DNA from: G963677485 sp942492855
GTDB taxonomy: Bacteria > Armatimonadota > HRBIN16
Reading direction: 5' to 3'
DNA length: 64,000 nucleotides
Assembly (NCBI GenBank): GCA_942492855.1
Contig: OW818647.1
Coordinates: forward strand, 4,836,001 to 4,900,000
Under the pieces are notes generated by a model that saw only the letters and a list, made by a program, of their open reading frames with translations, ran no database searches and was not told the origin of the DNA. Below, in pieces: positions 42,706 through 52,557 of this stretch. The position numbers and the translations under genes are program-made. Numbering within the stretch: the first letter of the stretch is position 1; each line of letters begins with the position of its first letter.

Positions 42706-45700
42706 CTAATCGGTCGCTTTGATCAACGTGAGATAAGGCTGGACTGCTTGCCATGTGGAGCTCATACGCAGTGTGAGCACATGCGGTTTCCCGTCGGATA
42801 GGTCGACCACCGGGGTCATGCCGTAGCCGAAATAGGCGTTGCCCTGGCTGCTGATGTTCTTCTTCCCCCAGGCTATGGGCTGTGGCTTCCCATCGACCAA
42901 CAGCGTATAGAACGGCTCCATATCTGTGCCGTCAGCCGATAACCCGCTTCGTCGAAGCAGCATCCGTACATGGCATTTGCCTTGAGCGAAGCTTGGGAAC
43001 CGCCAACTGATCTCGCCAGGCTGCACAAAGAAGACCGCTGAGTTTTCAGCCCCAACAATCTGTGCTCCTTTGCGTTCTATCTCGCTATTGCGGGAAACTG
43101 GTGCCATGCGTACGGCCGAAAGCGACGATGCCACATCACCGGCACTGATTCGGAAACTTACCTTCATCTGCTGATCGGTGTCACCGGCGGGTGCCTCCTC
43201 GGTATTCCACCATTGGTCAAATCCAAAACGAACCATGCGAGGACTCAAGTCACGGTCGACCGACAGGAACCGCAGGTCCAAGCCGTAAGGCGTGTTGACG
43301 GCTTCGTCGGTGCGGTCGGTCAGCACGATGTTCTGAGCGTTGCTTTGGATGCCATCGATCAGCAGCCGCCCATCACCGCGGACAAAGCCCAGGCCGGGTC
43401 TGTCTGAATGCAGCGGCTCAATGATGCTCTGCCAGAGCCGACCTGTGGGGAACACGTTGTTGTATAAGCCACCCCATGGCAGTGAGCCCCAAGTCATCGT
43501 GCGATCCCAATGGTAACCCGTATCGGCTGGCCATGGGAAATGACGCCTGATCAGCCGGTCGTGCAGCAGCGCAGTTCGGCCAGAGACCAGCCATTCATCG
43601 GTGTTGAACACCCTTAGCAGAGGTGCTTCCACGCCCGGTTTCAACACCATGTTCACATTCCAGCCGTCTCCGTCACGCACAATCCGGCACTGGCCGTCAG
43701 GACTGCCGTATACGCCCTCGGAGGATTGGCTCCAGCCCGTGGGCATCACCAACTGGGCACGCAGTAGCCCGCTGTCAATCGCTACACGGTCTGGCAGACA
43801 GGTGAGGTTGAACGGCTTGGCGTCGGCCTCTACACTCAGCTCCTGCCCCGAATACTTAACGACCTTCGGAGCCGCTGCAGGAAGCTCAAACCGGCAGACC
43901 ATCGTCTGGTAGGCCTCCGTCTGAAGACCGAAGCGGCGCGACCGCACGACACCCACCTGCTTGCGGCTCACCATATCAAACACAGGCCGGCCTTCAAGAT
44001 GCAGCCCGCCTGGCAGACGAACCTCACCCTTCATAGCTTTGCCAGAGAGGTTGCTCAGACACAACGCCTTGCTACCGCTTCCGCGGAGCACGGTGAACAC
44101 CTCGGGGTGGTATTTCACGCTGCGGTAGTCGGCCCAGTCCGTGTGCAGCTCCGGGCTCTCCATGCGGGCGCGGTTCATCGCCTGATATGCGAAATAGCTG
44201 CCCGATTCCTCTTCCTGATGCATCTGCAGCACCCTCGGTACCCCTATCAGCGCCCCGTAGAGAGCACGCTGAAGGCCAACTCCATACCGAAAACTAGCGC
44301 GTCCCAGTGCCACGATCTCGTTTAACCCGTTCAGGGTGCTCATCACCTGGCCACCCTCCGGCATCGAGCCGTACTCGGTCGCGTACCAGTCGGTCAGCCG
44401 TTGCACCATCGTGCCGGCGTCGGAAAGATCAGACGGGAACTGCTGTGAGAGCAACTGCTTGTTCTCAAACCCGTACAGCAGCGGTGTGTAGCGATACCGC
44501 TCGGGCTGGTGCACCATGTCCTCGCTCATGATCACAGAAGCGGTGTCGCTCAGCTTGGCGCCTTGGCTGATCGACTTCAGCATCTGCAACGAACCGCCCA
44601 GATTGGAGAAGCTGTGGTGGTTAGTATAGATAGACCCATAGTTATCGCCTGATCCGCTGCCGAGGTCAAGCCGCATCCCCTCAATGCCGAACTCGCTTTG
44701 ATAGCGTGACGCTACTTTAGCCATCGCCCGCTGCCATTCGCGGCTGCTGTAGTCCATACTAGCCCCGCCGAAACTCTTCAACTGCTTGCCGTCATGCCCC
44801 ACGGTCCACCACCGCTGCAGATGCGCATTCTCAGTTCCCACAAATCCGGCTTGCACGCTGTAGTAGCCGTTCAGGCAGAGCTCGCTCATCACACGGATGC
44901 CGCGATCACGGGTGCCATCGGCCAGTGCCTTGAACGCCGTCGCGCCGCCGTTGATGGTGTCTATGGTGTCGTAGTCGGTGATCCCATACACATTCCAGCC
45001 ACCCATTTGGGGGTCGGTGCCGGTTTTGTGCTGGGTGATGGAGTGGTACATGATGGCATCTAGCCCCATGTCGGCCAGATAGTCCAACTGACGGCTGAAG
45101 TTGGCATAGCCGCCGATGTCGCTGGAGCGGCTCTCGATGGTGCCTCCCGCGGTGGTTTTGTAGTAGATTGCGCCCGGCAGCCATTTTGGCGCGTTCGCCA
45201 CCAGCGTAATTCCCACTGCACGATAGAATCGCTGAGCCTGGGCACGATATTCGCTTTGTATCGACCGGCCATTTCCACCCAGCCAGATGCTCTGTGTTCC
45301 CACCCAAGCACTTTGTCCGGGTTTGAGTGTGTAGACCGCGTTGACCCCGGTGTCCACAATCTGACGGGTCAGCGGGCCGGTCGCCGCAGGCTGTTTGTGC
45401 TCCTGAAAGGTATACATATCTACGTCGCTGGTAAACCCAACCGCTAGGAACCGCGTAGGGGAGACGCGGCCCATCCAAAAAGTCTTGGGGCGCCATACAT
45501 CCGGCTTGTCGGTGATGGCGGGACAGACGCGCATGGTGACACCTGATAGCCGCTGGGGTTTGTCTGAAGTGTTGGTGTAGCATACCTGTCGCTGCCAGGC
45601 CTGCTCACCCAGCTTGGCAAACCGCGTGTAGATATCGCGCAGTCGGCCGTTGGGTGTGGTGTAGATCACCTCAATGCGGCCTTCAACAGGCCGCTTTACA

Positions 45701-45894
45701 GACACCACCGCTTTGCCGTTCATCACCGGCACTCCATCGACGATGGCATCAACCGCCCCCGCTGCTGCGGGCACCAGCAAGCGGGTCTGCCCCTCACGGG
45801 CGCACAGGTAGCCATTCTGCACGTCCCACTGCACCTGCGCTATCGAACACGAGCAGAGCATCGCCCACAGCACCAGTATAGAAAAAAACTTCAC
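42706..45894 (-). CDS. Exported GH13-like (alpha-amylase superfamily) glycosidase, divergent
   Basis: 1062 residues from a GTG that overlaps the upstream stop (GTGA). A signal peptide is present (MKFFSILVLWAMLCSCSIAQ). A beta-sandwich of about 230 residues precedes a TIM barrel with alpha-amylase-like landmarks: GLDAIMYHSIT, GWNVYGITDYDTIDTINGG, FKALADGTRDRGIRVMSEL, GIEGMRLDLGSG (Asp as expected nucleophile) and SVIMSEDM (Glu as expected acid/base). Several motifs deviate from classical GH13, for example no D-x-x-x-N-H motif, and a long C-terminal half carries extra beta-domains. It may act on alpha-glycosides. A different clan member or an inactive sugar binder cannot be excluded. Confidence 0.6.
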   Translation of the reverse strand: MKFFSILVLWAMLCSCSIAQVQWDVQNGYLCAREGQTRLLVPAAAGAVDAIVDGVPVMNGKAVVSVKRPVEGRIEVIYTTPNGRLRDIYTRFAKLGEQAWQRQVCYTNTSDKPQRLSGVTMRVCPAITDKPDVWRPKTFWMGRVSPTRFLAVGFTSDVDMYTFQEHKQPAATGPLTRQIVDTGVNAVYTLKPGQSAWVGTQSIWLGGNGRSIQSEYRAQAQRFYRAVGITLVANAPKWLPGAIYYKTTAGGTIESRSSDIGGYANFSRQLDYLADMGLDAIMYHSITQHKTGTDPQMGGWNVYGITDYDTIDTINGGATAFKALADGTRDRGIRVMSELCLNGYYSVQAGFVGTENAHLQRWWTVGHDGKQLKSFGGASMDYSSREWQRAMAKVASRYQSEFGIEGMRLDLGSGSGDNYGSIYTNHHSFSNLGGSLQMLKSISQGAKLSDTASVIMSEDMVHQPERYRYTPLLYGFENKQLLSQQFPSDLSDAGTMVQRLTDWYATEYGSMPEGGQVMSTLNGLNEIVALGRASFRYGVGLQRALYGALIGVPRVLQMHQEEESGSYFAYQAMNRARMESPELHTDWADYRSVKYHPEVFTVLRGSGSKALCLSNLSGKAMKGEVRLPGGLHLEGRPVFDMVSRKQVGVVRSRRFGLQTEAYQTMVCRFELPAAAPKVVKYSGQELSVEADAKPFNLTCLPDRVAIDSGLLRAQLVMPTGWSQSSEGVYGSPDGQCRIVRDGDGWNVNMVLKPGVEAPLLRVFNTDEWLVSGRTALLHDRLIRRHFPWPADTGYHWDRTMTWGSLPWGGLYNNVFPTGRLWQSIIEPLHSDRPGLGFVRGDGRLLIDGIQSNAQNIVLTDRTDEAVNTPYGLDLRFLSVDRDLSPRMVRFGFDQWWNTEEAPAGDTDQQMKVSFRISAGDVASSLSAVRMAPVSRNSEIERKGAQIVGAENSAVFFVQPGEISWRFPSFAQGKCHVRMLLRRSGLSADGTDMEPFYTLLVDGKPQPIAWGKKNISSQGNAYFGYGMTPVVDLSDGKPHVLTLRMSSTWQAVQPYLTLIKATD

Positions 45895-47924
45895 GAATTA
45901 TATCCCTTTTGCTTGACCAGCAGCCGATACGCCTCGGCACCTTTGCGGATGTAGTCGACACTCTCACGCCGCTGCTCCGCCGTGTCGAACAGCGCTTTGG
46001 CCTCCACATCATCCGCATGTTGCTGCATCTGCTTCGCGAACCAGAGCGCTGCCTTCGCATTGAATCTACGGTGGTCCTCCACGTCCAGGTAGATGGCACT
46101 GGTATGGGCGATGTCGGCACCGGTGAACACCCAGTATGACCAAGGGATCGGGCTGCATCGGGCGCAGACCCAGCTCGGTTCGTCGATCGCCAAATTGACA
46201 TCCAGCTCCGCCTTGTGGCCTTTGGTGCTCTTCTGCGCCACCACTTTACCGTTCACCACAATCTGCAGCGTGCCCAGTTCACGTCGGCTGCGCCCCCAGG
46301 CCTGTATCCGCACCTTCTGACCTTTCGTTAGCGACATCACTTCACCGATGGGTTTACCGTCGACCGTCAGACCAATCAGGGCCCCCGAAGTGACAAATGT
46401 CGCGCGATTACGGATACCTTGTATCCAGCCGTCATGCAGCCCGCCTGGCGCGTTGAGCACATACATCCTCGCCACCCCCGCCACGCGGGCCGGGTGATCC
46501 GAGCCATTTCCCAGCGGCAGCCGGATTCCGCAGTCCAGGAAGCGGTAGTAATCCTGCTCCATCATCTGGTCGAGGCAGTCGATCTTGCCGTTGATCACAT
46601 TGACGGGCACGTCCCAGTTCAACCCCAGCCCGTGCGCCTCACATACGATACCGCCTTGCTTGTGGGTCTCATCGATGGCTGGCACGTTGTTGGGGTAGTC
46701 GATCATGTCACCCATGTCCGGACCAGTGGAGATCGGCTCGATAATCTTCTTGATGGCCAACAGATTTATATGGCCATACCATGCCTGGTTTCGATACTCC
46801 TCCGCCATTTGGATATGGTATTCCTGGTCGCACATCCCTGGCACCGGCCCCATGGGATACTGTGTCGGAGCCACGAACCGCACGTTGGTGCCGCGCACCC
46901 AGTGCTTCAACGTCAGGTTGTTCACCACCCGCAGGTCTTCCGCCCGCTGAACCATGCCCAGCAGTGCGATATCCTCATTCACATCCCAACTATTCTTTGC
47001 CCAATGGACATGGGTGTCACCGGACACCCAACCGCGCGCTATCATGTCCACTTCGCGGCGGCTGTCAAGCCGCATATCCGCTTTCTGCCCAGCACGAAGC
47101 GTTCGGCGCCTTGTCACGATGGGATGTTCAAACCCCCGCTCCATCTGCACGGTCACCAATCCAGCCGGCACAGTGACTTCAAACTCGCCATCGGTATAAA
47201 AGAACGGAAGCCGGTAATTGATGGGGCGTGTATCGGCGCCTATCACCGGTTTATACGAAAGGGTGTTGTTCTCGGAGTATGCGCCACCGTATCGCAGCAC
47301 GCCGTCTGCGCCATATACGCTGGCACGCGCCGGAGTGGTCTTGCCTTCCGCCGTCATGCGTACACGCAACGTCGCGGTGCCCAGCCGTTTTACTGGCACC
47401 TTCACATCTGGCTTGTTCTGCATCACGCCCAGCTCCGCTGTGTCGGCCTCGCCCAGCTTCAAGGTGATCATATACGGTCTTATATCGCCATCGGGAACCC
47501 ATAACCCACCCATGCCAGGACTATCGCTCCAGGGAGAGGTTAAGTCAACCCGTGCCACCGCCTCGGCACCTTTGTTTTCGACCCATACCAGCACGGGCTG
47601 CTCTAGACCTTCCGGAAGCACCAGCTCCGAAGCGGCCACGGCCAACCCGTCTTTGGCGATGACCACATGCACGCAGGGGATATTCGATGTGATCTCTTTC
47701 ACGAGGTTAAAGATGCCTTTGGACAGGTTCTGCAGCCCGTTCGGGCTTTGATCTCTATGCGGCGAATCCGTCATCATTAAGTAAAGCTGTATCGCCAGGT
47801 TAGCCAACTGATCCTGACGGAGTGTGGGGCATGACCGCAGAATCCACTTGACTAATTGGTAGTAGTGTTCCATATCGGGCTTGCTAAGCGGGGTATCCCA
47901 GTGTTTTGGGTTGATTTTGTACAT
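45891..47924 (-). CDS. CehA/McbA-family PHP-like metallohydrolase
   Basis: 677 residues, no signal peptide. The metal-binding motif SGDTHVHWAK (His305, His307) and later GGIVCEAHGLG and LPLGNGSDHPAR are characteristic of the CehA/McbA branch of the PHP superfamily, whose known members hydrolyse carbamates and related esters. An N-terminal region of about 290 residues, mostly beta-strands, precedes the catalytic domain. A strong ribosome site (AGGAG) lies 9-10 bases before the ATG. It is the first gene upstream of the GH13-like gene and overlaps it by 4 bases, so a role in removing a sugar substituent is plausible though not shown. The lack of a signal peptide contrasts with its exported neighbour. 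Confidence 0.75.
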   Translation of the reverse strand: MYKINPKHWDTPLSKPDMEHYYQLVKWILRSCPTLRQDQLANLAIQLYLMMTDSPHRDQSPNGLQNLSKGIFNLVKEITSNIPCVHVVIAKDGLAVAASELVLPEGLEQPVLVWVENKGAEAVARVDLTSPWSDSPGMGGLWVPDGDIRPYMITLKLGEADTAELGVMQNKPDVKVPVKRLGTATLRVRMTAEGKTTPARASVYGADGVLRYGGAYSENNTLSYKPVIGADTRPINYRLPFFYTDGEFEVTVPAGLVTVQMERGFEHPIVTRRRTLRAGQKADMRLDSRREVDMIARGWVSGDTHVHWAKNSWDVNEDIALLGMVQRAEDLRVVNNLTLKHWVRGTNVRFVAPTQYPMGPVPGMCDQEYHIQMAEEYRNQAWYGHINLLAIKKIIEPISTGPDMGDMIDYPNNVPAIDETHKQGGIVCEAHGLGLNWDVPVNVINGKIDCLDQMMEQDYYRFLDCGIRLPLGNGSDHPARVAGVARMYVLNAPGGLHDGWIQGIRNRATFVTSGALIGLTVDGKPIGEVMSLTKGQKVRIQAWGRSRRELGTLQIVVNGKVVAQKSTKGHKAELDVNLAIDEPSWVCARCSPIPWSYWVFTGADIAHTSAIYLDVEDHRRFNAKAALWFAKQMQQHADDVEAKALFDTAEQRRESVDYIRKGAEAYRLLVKQKGYNS

Positions 47925-48177
47925 GATATCTCTCCTGTGAGCAGCTGCTTAGTTACGATGACCTATGGGAAACACTCGAGGAATCTCATCAACTCGTGAC
48001 ATCACCTTAGGGTGTTCTACTTCTACTGTATCATGCAGTCAGATTCCTTTATAGTATTCAAAGCCATATTTGCGGTGTGATGGAAGCGCATCGCTTTTCT
48101 GAGGTCGCTGCCATTCACCACATGCCACTAAGTCATATAATGAACATAGACACGACGGAAAGGACCTCTTCACTTCA
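47925..48177. other. Divergent promoter region
   Basis: 253 bases between the metallohydrolase gene (-) and the ABC ATPase gene (+). A likely plus-strand promoter is listed separately. No convincing minus-strand promoter or RNA gene was recognised. Confidence 0.6.
48114..48141 (+). promoter_or_regulatory. Candidate promoter of the ABC ATPase gene
   Basis: A consensus -10 box TATAAT (48136-48141) with a weak -35 box TTCACC (48114-48119) at 16 bases spacing, 36 bases before the ATG. Confidence 0.4.
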
Positions 48178-48966
48178 ATGGAACCATTATGCCACTTTAA
48201 GAACATTACCGTGATGCGCGGTGGTCAAACCGTGCTGGATGGCCTCACACTACGCATTGAACGCGGCGAGAAGCTGGCGATTCTGGGCCCGAATGGGTGC
48301 GGGAAAAGCACTCTCATCAAGACCATACTCCGCGAGCTATTCCCTGTGGCAAATACCGAAAGCTACGCGGCCATTATGGGGCAGCACCGCTGGGACGTCT
48401 TCGAGCTACGGCAGCATCTGGGCGTGGTCTCTGGTGAATTGCAACGGGAGTGCTGGCGCGACATCTCGGTGAAGCAAATGGTGGTCTCAGGCTACTTCGG
48501 GTCGATGGGGCTGGTCCGACAGCATGAAGCTACGGCGGAGATGTGGCAAAGATCAGCAGAGTTGATGGAGTGGCTGGGATGCTCCCACCTGGCCGATAGA
48601 TCGATGAACACGCTCTCCACGGGGCAGATACGCCGAGTTCTGATCACCAGAGCGTTAGTCAACTCGCCCGCAACGCTGCTGTTGGATGAACCCGGTAACG
48701 GCCTCGATCCCGCGGCCCAGCAAAGGCTGCGTCAGTCTATCCACCAGATCGCTGATGCCGGTCACGGAATCATTCTGGTCACGCACAATCTGCCGGATAT
48801 CACATCAGACATCCACCGTGTGGTCACAATGAAAAACGGCCGGATACTGCACGATGGAACCCCATCTCAAATCCTTACAAGCAAGAACCTCACCGAGTTG
48901 TTTGATACGCCGTTGCATGTTCACCGCAGCCGCGAAAGCTATCATATCACAACCGCCGATGTGTAG
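48178..48966 (+). CDS. ABC transporter ATP-binding protein (orphan)
   Basis: 262 residues. Walker A is GPNGCGKST (about 37-45), the signature is LSTGQIRR, Walker B is ATLLLDEPGNGLDP and the H-loop is ILVTHNLPDI. The layout resembles the ModF/YlmA-like group of single-domain ATPases. No permease or binding protein is adjacent, so the partner is either elsewhere or absent and the substrate is unknown. AAAGGA lies 13 or so bases before the ATG. The glycosyltransferase gene follows after 63 bases on the same strand and could share the transcript. Confidence 0.9.
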   Translation: MEPLCHFKNITVMRGGQTVLDGLTLRIERGEKLAILGPNGCGKSTLIKTILRELFPVANTESYAAIMGQHRWDVFELRQHLGVVSGELQRECWRDISVKQMVVSGYFGSMGLVRQHEATAEMWQRSAELMEWLGCSHLADRSMNTLSTGQIRRVLITRALVNSPATLLLDEPGNGLDPAAQQRLRQSIHQIADAGHGIILVTHNLPDITSDIHRVVTMKNGRILHDGTPSQILTSKNLTELFDTPLHVHRSRESYHITTADV

Positions 48967-49029
48967 CATCACAGACCCACGGTTTCCTGTAATATATAGT
49001 TGCGTATTTACATTTCATGAAGGTGCCCA

Positions 49030-50130
49030 TTGCTGACCAGACCGCTTAATATTTTGTTGACCGTACCCCGCTTAAATGCTGGGGGAGCGGAAACATACAC
49101 AGCGTTATTGGCAAGGCAATTGCATCACCAGGGATGCAGTGTGAGTGTCGCTTCAGGTGGCGGTCAGATATCAAGGCAGTTGGAACAAGATGGCATTGTG
49201 CAGCACTATGTTCCGTTTCGGCTTCATGTAGGGATATCAACCTTGCTGCTACGGCGTCTATTAAATAGGTTGAAGCCCGATGTGGTCCATGCCAACGCAG
49301 CGAATGCCGCCGTGGTCACAGCTAAGGCATGTAAGGATTCCCACACCCCTTGGGTCATGACAGCCCATGGCAGGCTCTTTCGGCACCAGGTCAAATACCA
49401 ACAGTTTGGAGAGGCGTTCAAGATGATCTGCGTCAGTGATTTCCTACGCAATGATATCATCGCCGAAGGTATCTACCCGGCCGAACTCCTCACCACCATC
49501 CCCAACGGCGTGCAGCTTTCACACTTTTCGATGACACCGGCTGAGCCAGACATCCGCAAGGAACTGGGCATTCCCCCACACGCCTTCACCGTAGGGCTCA
49601 TCGGTAGGATGTTCTCTCAACACCGTAAAGGCCATCACTCGATTATAAAGATTTTGGCATCGAACCCCCACTGCAAAGAATGGCACGCCATACTCATCGG
49701 CGGAGGCAGGTTCTTGACTTTTTTCCAGGAGATGGCCCAGTCGCTGGGTGTCGCGGACAGGGTTCACTTCCTGGGCGCCCGGCAGGACATCCCGCATATC
49801 CTACCCTGGGTAGACGCCGTGGCACTGCCCACTTTCAGCGAGACCTTCGGGCTGAGCCTTGCCGAGGCGATGGCGTGTGGTAAACCCACTGTGGCCTACG
49901 CGGTAGGTGGTGTGCCTGAGTTGGTTGCGAATGGCGAAACTGGCTTTCTGGTGCCGTACCAAGACGAAGAATCGCTGGCAGAACGTTTGGTTTGGTTGGC
50001 CGACCACCCGGTCGAGGCCAGACAGATGGGTCATGCTGGCCGGCAGCGCATAGAGCAGCACTTCACAATCGACGCCATGGTGGAGCGGATTCTGCCCATC
50101 TACCAGGCAGCCCGGGACAGCCGCTCATGA
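49030..50130 (+). CDS. GT4-family glycosyltransferase
   Basis: 366 residues with two Rossmann-type domains. The N-terminal acceptor domain begins ILLTVPRLNAGGAETYTALLARQL. The C-terminal donor domain shows TVGLIGRMFSQHRKGHHSII, VHFLGARQDI and the E-x7-E motif ETFGLSLAE followed by AMACGKPTVAYAVGGVPELV, standard for retaining GT4 enzymes. It probably adds a sugar to a lipid-linked or surface glycan at the cytoplasmic membrane face. The start is a TTG at 49030 with AAGGTG just upstream; an ATG 12 bases earlier is out of frame and runs into a stop. Its stop overlaps the deacetylase start (ATGA). Confidence 0.92.
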   Translation: MLTRPLNILLTVPRLNAGGAETYTALLARQLHHQGCSVSVASGGGQISRQLEQDGIVQHYVPFRLHVGISTLLLRRLLNRLKPDVVHANAANAAVVTAKACKDSHTPWVMTAHGRLFRHQVKYQQFGEAFKMICVSDFLRNDIIAEGIYPAELLTTIPNGVQLSHFSMTPAEPDIRKELGIPPHAFTVGLIGRMFSQHRKGHHSIIKILASNPHCKEWHAILIGGGRFLTFFQEMAQSLGVADRVHFLGARQDIPHILPWVDAVALPTFSETFGLSLAEAMACGKPTVAYAVGGVPELVANGETGFLVPYQDEESLAERLVWLADHPVEARQMGHAGRQRIEQHFTIDAMVERILPIYQAARDSRS

Positions 50131-50876
50131 AGCGAGTGCCTATTTTGATGTATCACAGCATAGCGGATGTGCCAAGCCATCGTAACAGCGTGCCGCCTGA
50201 TGTGTTCAAGCATCAGATGGAGCTCCTATGGAGAGCAGGTTACAAGACGGTATCGGTCATTCAGTTGATTGACACCATCAACCGCGGTTTTGACCTACCA
50301 GACAAGCCCGTGGTCATCACCTTTGACGATGGCTATGAAGATAACTTTATTCACGCGATGCCCATCATGTCTTCGTACGACTTCCATGGCACGGTGTTCC
50401 CCATTTCCAACTGGGTGGGATTGACGAACGACTTTGAGGACAAACCCAACAACCCGAAATGCACGATGATGAACTGGGATCAGCTTAAGATGTGGCTGGC
50501 GGACGGCATGGAGCTGGGCTCCCACACTTGCTCCCACGCCGACTTGACTCGCATCGGCCTGTCTGAGCTGGAAGACGAGCTGTATATTTCCCGCGAGACG
50601 TTTCAGAAATACCTCGGGTTTTCGCCAGAAACGCTGTGTTACCCATACGGCCGTCACAACCGGCTGGTAAGGCGAACCGCTGCTGAGGCGGGTTACCGCG
50701 GGGCACTGGCCATATTCGACGGTGTGAAGTTTTCAGGGATGAACCCGTATGCCCTCCCCCGCATTCAGATCACAGCCAAAGATACAGGGCTGGGCTTCCT
50801 GCGCAAAATCGGGCCGATGCACCGCTGGCTTACGCTTGGCAGAAGCCTTGAGCGCAGGCTCAAGATGCGCTGGTAG
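50127..50876 (+). CDS. Polysaccharide deacetylase (NodB-homology, CE4)
   Basis: 249 residues from the ATG that overlaps the glycosyltransferase stop. The CE4 motifs are present: TFDDGYEDN (metal Asp), SHTCSHADL (both metal histidines, H-T-x-x-H) and CYPYGRHNRLV. It removes N-acetyl groups from amino sugars using a divalent metal. There is no signal peptide, which for this group often means a cytoplasmic or membrane-facing enzyme of glycan synthesis. Translational coupling to the GT4 enzyme suggests both work on the same surface glycan or glycolipid. Confidence 0.93.
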   Translation: MKRVPILMYHSIADVPSHRNSVPPDVFKHQMELLWRAGYKTVSVIQLIDTINRGFDLPDKPVVITFDDGYEDNFIHAMPIMSSYDFHGTVFPISNWVGLTNDFEDKPNNPKCTMMNWDQLKMWLADGMELGSHTCSHADLTRIGLSELEDELYISRETFQKYLGFSPETLCYPYGRHNRLVRRTAAEAGYRGALAIFDGVKFSGMNPYALPRIQITAKDTGLGFLRKIGPMHRWLTLGRSLERRLKMRW

Positions 50877-50961
50877 CGTAAGCAGCCTTCAATATTCGGT
50901 CGTCTTGTTCGTTGCGTCAAGGCACCCTTCTCACGGCGCAAACTACCGACTGGAAGCAAAC

Positions 50962-52557
50962 ATGTCGCTGAGCACACGAGCCATGAATATCACAACTGCA
51001 GCGTGCCTATCAGCCTGCATACTCTTCCTTGTGTCAAACTGCCCATTCGCTTCGGTGCCTAAGCGCACGTCAGATCAAGCGATTGGGATACGGTATCTTG
51101 CGGCCGATCCGACGCTGCGCACGGAGATGACCAATACGCGCATCGTGGTGGGTCAAGCGACGTACGTCGGGCCTTTGGTGACCCTGAGCACGGGTAATTG
51201 GGAGAAGGACTGGTATTTCCGCAATCACGGTCAGGTATCGTACGACTCCACAGCGTATTCCGGCCAGTATCCGAAACAACCGTGGCGATGGTGGTACATG
51301 CTGAAGAGCCGGGCCGATGGCCGCATCTGCTGGGCCTACGCGGAAAGCAGTGACGGCATCCACTGGAAGAAGCCAGTTCTGAATCCCACGGGCGACAGAA
51401 ACACCCCTGAGCCGAACAACATCGTCCAGCATGGCACGGGATATTTGAACCCGAATCCCAACGCCCCGCGCAACGACCGTTACCTGCACCTCTACAGAAA
51501 TACCGATGATCCTGCATTCCATAGACTCTACGTGCAAACATCGCCTGACGGCATCAACGTCACGCCCCCCGTGCTGGTATTCAACGAACCCAGTTCCAGG
51601 GCCTACGCACTGGATGGCGGCAACCAGTTGTACTGGGACCCCGCAGAGCGGAACTACGTCCTGACTGTGCGCTATTGGTACACCGCCTCAGGTAATCCAG
51701 CCCCTGGCGCGGGCATGACCGAATATCGCGGCGGGGCTACCAAACGCTCTGCCACCATCGAAGGCTTGCTCAGTTCACCCATTGAGTACAACCTGAAGCC
51801 CAATCTGCTCTACGGTCCCATCACTGAGAACGGTGATGATATCTATATGACCAATATCGTAGTCTACCACGGTCAGTTCATCGCTACGCCCAACGTATTC
51901 CATGCTCCTCGGGATAACCACAATATCTCATGGACGGAGACGCTGGGGGTCAGTGGATCGATCTATCCTCAGTTGCTCTACAGCCGCGACAGCAAGACCT
52001 GGCTTGCGGACGCCGAGACGAAGGGTGCATCCCTCATAAACCTAACCCGTCACAACCCGAACTTCAAGGCGGACGGCGACATGGTCTTCATGGAACCCCT
52101 GGTGGAGCAGGGAGGGAAGATATGGTTCTTCTACTCGTACCGTGACTTCCCGCATAACTCGTATGACGGCAAAGACGAGAAGACCCGCTCTATGACCACA
52201 CACATTGCTCAGATGAGGATTGACGGCTTCATGGCGATCGCAAACCAACCTGAAAATGTCGGCTTGTGGACCACATCGGTTCTTAAGGTGCCGACGAACG
52301 CGGAGCTTCGGTTAAACACCCTAGTGGCGGCGAGAGGTTCCGTGAAGGTGGAGGTAATGGATGCTGGTGGTAAGCCAATAGCCCGCTACACGGCCAAAGA
52401 CTCTGCGGCGATCGTGAAGGGCGACTATCTGGCAGCCAAGCCGTCTTGGCGCGGCTCGCGCAGTCTGAAGAGTTTGGCCGGGCGGAACGTGAAGCTCCGC
52501 TTCATGCTAAAGAACGCATCTCTATATAGCTTCGAGTTCGTCAAATCTGCCAAGTAA
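50962..52557 (+). CDS. Exported glycosidase-type beta-propeller protein (GH32/43-like)
   Basis: 531 residues from the ATG at 50962 (GGAAG 6 bases upstream); the open frame extends further up but overlaps the deacetylase gene. A hydrophobic segment (ITTAACLSACILFLVSNCPF) serves as signal peptide. The body reads as a five-bladed propeller of glycoside-hydrolase type: DGRICWAYAESSDGIHWKKPVL, HRLYVQTSPDGINVTPPVLV, GGNQLYWDPAERNYVLTVRYW, and LLYSRDSKTWLADAE with MVFMEPLVEQGGKIWFFYS. A small beta-sandwich closes it (EVMDAGGKPIARY), reminiscent of GH32 C-terminal domains. Catalytic acids could not be assigned, so the substrate is unknown. Confidence 0.65.
   Translation: MSLSTRAMNITTAACLSACILFLVSNCPFASVPKRTSDQAIGIRYLAADPTLRTEMTNTRIVVGQATYVGPLVTLSTGNWEKDWYFRNHGQVSYDSTAYSGQYPKQPWRWWYMLKSRADGRICWAYAESSDGIHWKKPVLNPTGDRNTPEPNNIVQHGTGYLNPNPNAPRNDRYLHLYRNTDDPAFHRLYVQTSPDGINVTPPVLVFNEPSSRAYALDGGNQLYWDPAERNYVLTVRYWYTASGNPAPGAGMTEYRGGATKRSATIEGLLSSPIEYNLKPNLLYGPITENGDDIYMTNIVVYHGQFIATPNVFHAPRDNHNISWTETLGVSGSIYPQLLYSRDSKTWLADAETKGASLINLTRHNPNFKADGDMVFMEPLVEQGGKIWFFYSYRDFPHNSYDGKDEKTRSMTTHIAQMRIDGFMAIANQPENVGLWTTSVLKVPTNAELRLNTLVAARGSVKVEVMDAGGKPIARYTAKDSAAIVKGDYLAAKPSWRGSRSLKSLAGRNVKLRFMLKNASLYSFEFVKSAK

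Noticed and set aside
45840..45894. Lipoprotein signal in the GH13-like protein (MLCSC)
   Set aside because: The residues before the cysteine do not fit a lipobox well; an ordinary signal peptide is simpler.
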